Of a DNA stretch of 42,856 nucleotides, positions 41,376-42,856 are shown one piece after another. Within the stretch, counting starts at the first letter, position 1; each line of letters opens with the position of its first letter. The position numbers and the translations under genes are program-made. The notes beneath the pieces were generated by a model. The model saw only the letters and a program-made list of their open reading frames with translations, did not search any database and was not told the DNA's origin. The stretch comes from Mesorhizobium sp. INR15 (lineage in GTDB: Bacteria; Pseudomonadota; Alphaproteobacteria; Rhizobiales; Rhizobiaceae), in contig NZ_CP045500.1 in NCBI RefSeq assembly GCF_015500075.1, positions 1 to 42,856 on the forward strand, written 5' to 3'.

Positions 41376-41999
41376 CTTCAGAAGAACAGCAGCTTCGCGA
41401 CGAATTCTGCCGCTGGGGAGAATCCCTGTTCAGGCGCGGCTACACCGCCGGCTCGTCCGGCAATCTATCGGCTCGGCTTGCCGACGGGTTTTTGGTCACG
41501 CCGACCAATTCCTGCCTGGGGTATCTGGAACCCGAAAGACTGTCGAAGCTGGATGCCCAGGGCATGGCTGTGTCAGGCAATGCCCCGACCAAGGAAATCC
41601 CCTTCACATGGCATTCTATGAGGCGCGACCGCAGGCCGCGGGCGTGGTGCATCTTCACTCACCGCGCTCTCCTGTCTCGAGGATACCGATCCAGATGACG
41701 CCATCCCGCCGATCACGCCCTATGTTGTGATGCGCGTCGGGCGCGTGCCGCTTCTGCCCTATACCCATCCTGGGTCGGCCGACGTCAGGCCGCTGGTGTT
41801 GGCCAAGGCGCACGATCATGCGGCCGTCCTGCTGGCCAATCATGGTCCGGTGGTTTCCGGGCGCAGTTTTCGCGATGCAGTCTTTGCCGCGGAGGAACTG
41901 GAAGAAACGGCAAAACTGGTGTTTCTGACAAGACAGCTGTCTGTGCGTCGGCTATCCGCGAATATGGTAGGCGAACTTGATCAGCGTCGACAAACGTGA
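41372..41999 (+). pseudogene. otnC: Class II aldolase/decarboxylase, OtnC-like, two frameshifts
   Basis: The ATG-like start at 41372 (GTG overlapping the kinase stop) gives FCRWGESLFRRGYTAGSSGN then LSARLADGFLVTPTNSCLGY, the class II aldolase start with the phosphate-binding SSGN. A missing base near 41605 shifts to HMAFYEARPQAAGVVHLHS, whose HLHS is the zinc site; a second change near 41670 gives SCLEDTDPDDAIPPITPYVV, PYTHPGSADVRPLVLAKA and LLANHGPVVSGRSFRDAVFA with the third zinc His. Stop at 41997-41999. Restored length is about 210 residues, normal for OtnC/FucA-like enzymes that decarboxylate a 4-phosphorylated 3-oxo-acid. It probably acts right after the kinase. Confidence 0.8.
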
Positions 42000-42477
42000 A
42001 CTCAGTTTCAGCGAGTCGTGAAGCCGTTGCGAAATCGTTGCGAAAAATTCACAAACGGTATCTTCTTTCGGAATGCCGACAAGGCTTTGGCGCGGCGTCG
42101 GTCATGCCATGCGAGACGAAATCGGTATTCATGTCGGCGGCCAGCCTGTCGGCATCGAAAATTCCAGACCTTACCTGAGCCACTGAGTTCATGTCGTCTA
42201 TCCCATTTTGCCGCTTAGCGCGCCGACCCCGGCCACGGCACGGTGGGCTTTTTCGCTATTCGACCCGTGGCGGGCTGGCACCATTGCGAATGGTGTGGTC
42301 GAACGTTCGCTGCTTTCCGCGCTCTTCGGTTACCCTGATCCAATCCGGCTGGCGGCCGACCGCGCTTGTCCCAAAGCCCTTGACATCAACGGCCCATTAC
42401 CAACGTCCGGAATCTAGCGAAACCCCCGACTAAAGTAATGATTGGCTAAGCATGCAGCCATGGAGGTGTGACGTTGA
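42000..42477. other. Unassigned region downstream of the aldolase
   Basis: About 478 bases. Plus-strand frames such as MPTRLWRGVGHAMRDEIGIH (ATG near 42080) and one from 42208 (FSLFDPWRAGTIANGVVERS) look partly protein-like but are short, lack good ribosome sites and match no family I recognise. They could be gene debris. Confidence 0.3.
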
Positions 42478-42517
42478 CCCCCTCCTGTTGAAAACAGTGG
42501 ATGGGGTTTTTCGTTTT
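42478..42517 (+). terminator. Rho-independent terminator
   Basis: Stem CCCC-TCC-TGTT against AACA-GGA-GGGG with a small loop and one bulge, followed by TTTTTCGTTTTT. It ends plus-strand transcription downstream of the regulator/kinase/aldolase trio, or of whatever lay at 42.0-42.4 kb. Confidence 0.7.
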
Positions 42518-42549
42518 TGGGTTCTTACGAAGCCAACTTGGACTGCGGC

Positions 42550-42856
42550 CTATTTCAAATTCAAGAGATAATCGGCGACTGCCTTGCGATCATCATCCGT
42601 CCAATGTGAAGTTTCGTCGGAAATCACCAATCCCATTTCGCCGCCCACCTTGCCGGCGTTGGGAGTTAGACCTGTTTTGAGAGTTTCCGCGAAGCTGTCT
42701 CTCGTATAACCGTCCTGTAGCAGTGCAAGCACTGTGAGTGGTGGCGCTTTTCCTCGGGACCGCCGCCGGAATTTTCCGGTGAACTCTTGCCGCTTGTAAC
42801 CGCACCGAGCGCGTTGAGCGGCGAGTGACAGGCACGCAATGCGTGAGGCCGTTGGG
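42550..42856 (-). pseudogene. Cytochrome c (dehydrogenase-subunit type), C-terminal part, frameshifted, cut by window edge
   Basis: The minus-strand frame to 42550 reads LALLQDGYTRDSFAETLKTG then NAGKVGGEMGLVISDETSHW and TDDDRKAVADYLLNLK, the end of a cytochrome c domain with the axial Met in GGEMG. A shift upstream gives ACHSPLNALGAVTSGKSSPE, the CxxCH haem site of family members, in which the first Cys (TGC at the far right) is one base out of frame. At least two single-base lesions. These multihaem c-type subunits serve membrane dehydrogenases of alcohols or sugars. The gene continues beyond the window. Confidence 0.7.

Noticed and set aside
1..42856. CRISPR array or prophage
   Set aside because: No regularly spaced repeats, Cas-like proteins, or phage structural genes were seen.

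Overview
The window reads as a high-GC alphaproteobacterial accessory region, most likely from a Hyphomicrobiales (rhizobial, Mesorhizobium-like) genome. This rests on gene families rather than a database match: a plasmid/island-type ScpB homologue, DUF982 and DUF3606-like small proteins, a host-attachment family protein, HWE/HisKA_2 histidine kinases, IS66 and IS3 elements, and an ABC sugar-uptake plus sugar-acid cluster. No rRNA, complete tRNA, CRISPR array or phage module is visible.

Layout. 1-2.1 kb: the 3' part of an scpB-like gene, then decayed flavin-disulfide reductase (MerA-like) and SDR genes. 2.3-6.4 kb: a signalling block with a LOV (blue-light) HWE kinase broken by one base, a PAS remnant, and an overlapping pair of RsbQ-like alpha/beta hydrolase and PAS hybrid histidine kinase. 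6.4-10.4 kb: gene debris, including a thiolase C-terminus, then an intact FAD monooxygenase divergent from a TetR regulator, with a perfect 20-bp palindrome between them. 10.5-11.8 kb: an intact IS3-family element with a 3-bp target duplication. 12-15.4 kb: a tRNA-3'-end-like fragment, a fused pair of gene remnants (diguanylate-cyclase-like membrane segment and DUF899), and small conserved proteins. 15.46-18.01 kb: an intact IS66 element with an 8-bp target duplication, next to a HWE kinase/response-regulator operon. 20-28.3 kb: a copper/redox neighbourhood (PepSY protein, cytochrome b561, cupredoxin, Met-rich periplasmic protein, CcdA/DsbD-like protein, thioredoxin) interspersed with remnants (ArcD-like, VIT1, second b561, multicopper oxidase, AbiEii-like toxin), plus an intact methyltransferase and nucleoside phosphorylase.

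28.4-42.0 kb is the most interesting part: a divergent carbohydrate catabolic locus. Ten minus-strand genes (PanE-like dehydrogenase, ABC ATPase, permease, sugar-binding protein, metallo-beta-lactamase-fold hydrolase, Zn-alcohol dehydrogenase, FAH-family hydrolase, Gfo/Idh/MocA dehydrogenase resembling D-apiose dehydrogenase, antibiotic-biosynthesis-monooxygenase-fold protein, and a D-apionate lactonase-like protein) face a plus-strand trio (FadR-type regulator, 3-oxo-tetronate-type kinase, class II aldolase/decarboxylase). Together they could import a branched sugar, oxidise it to a lactone, open the lactone, oxidise the acid, phosphorylate it and decarboxylate it. The pairing of an ApsD/ApnL-like front end with an OtnK/OtnC-like back end is the candidate new pathway.

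Many otherwise well-preserved genes carry single-base indels, often in G/C runs (LOV kinase, small membrane protein, PanE-like gene, Zn-ADH, MBL hydrolase, binding protein, permease, aldolase, terminal cytochrome c). Reading frames are restored exactly by one-base edits, so either homopolymer sequencing errors or very recent pseudogenisation is involved; the distinction decides whether the catabolic locus is functional.
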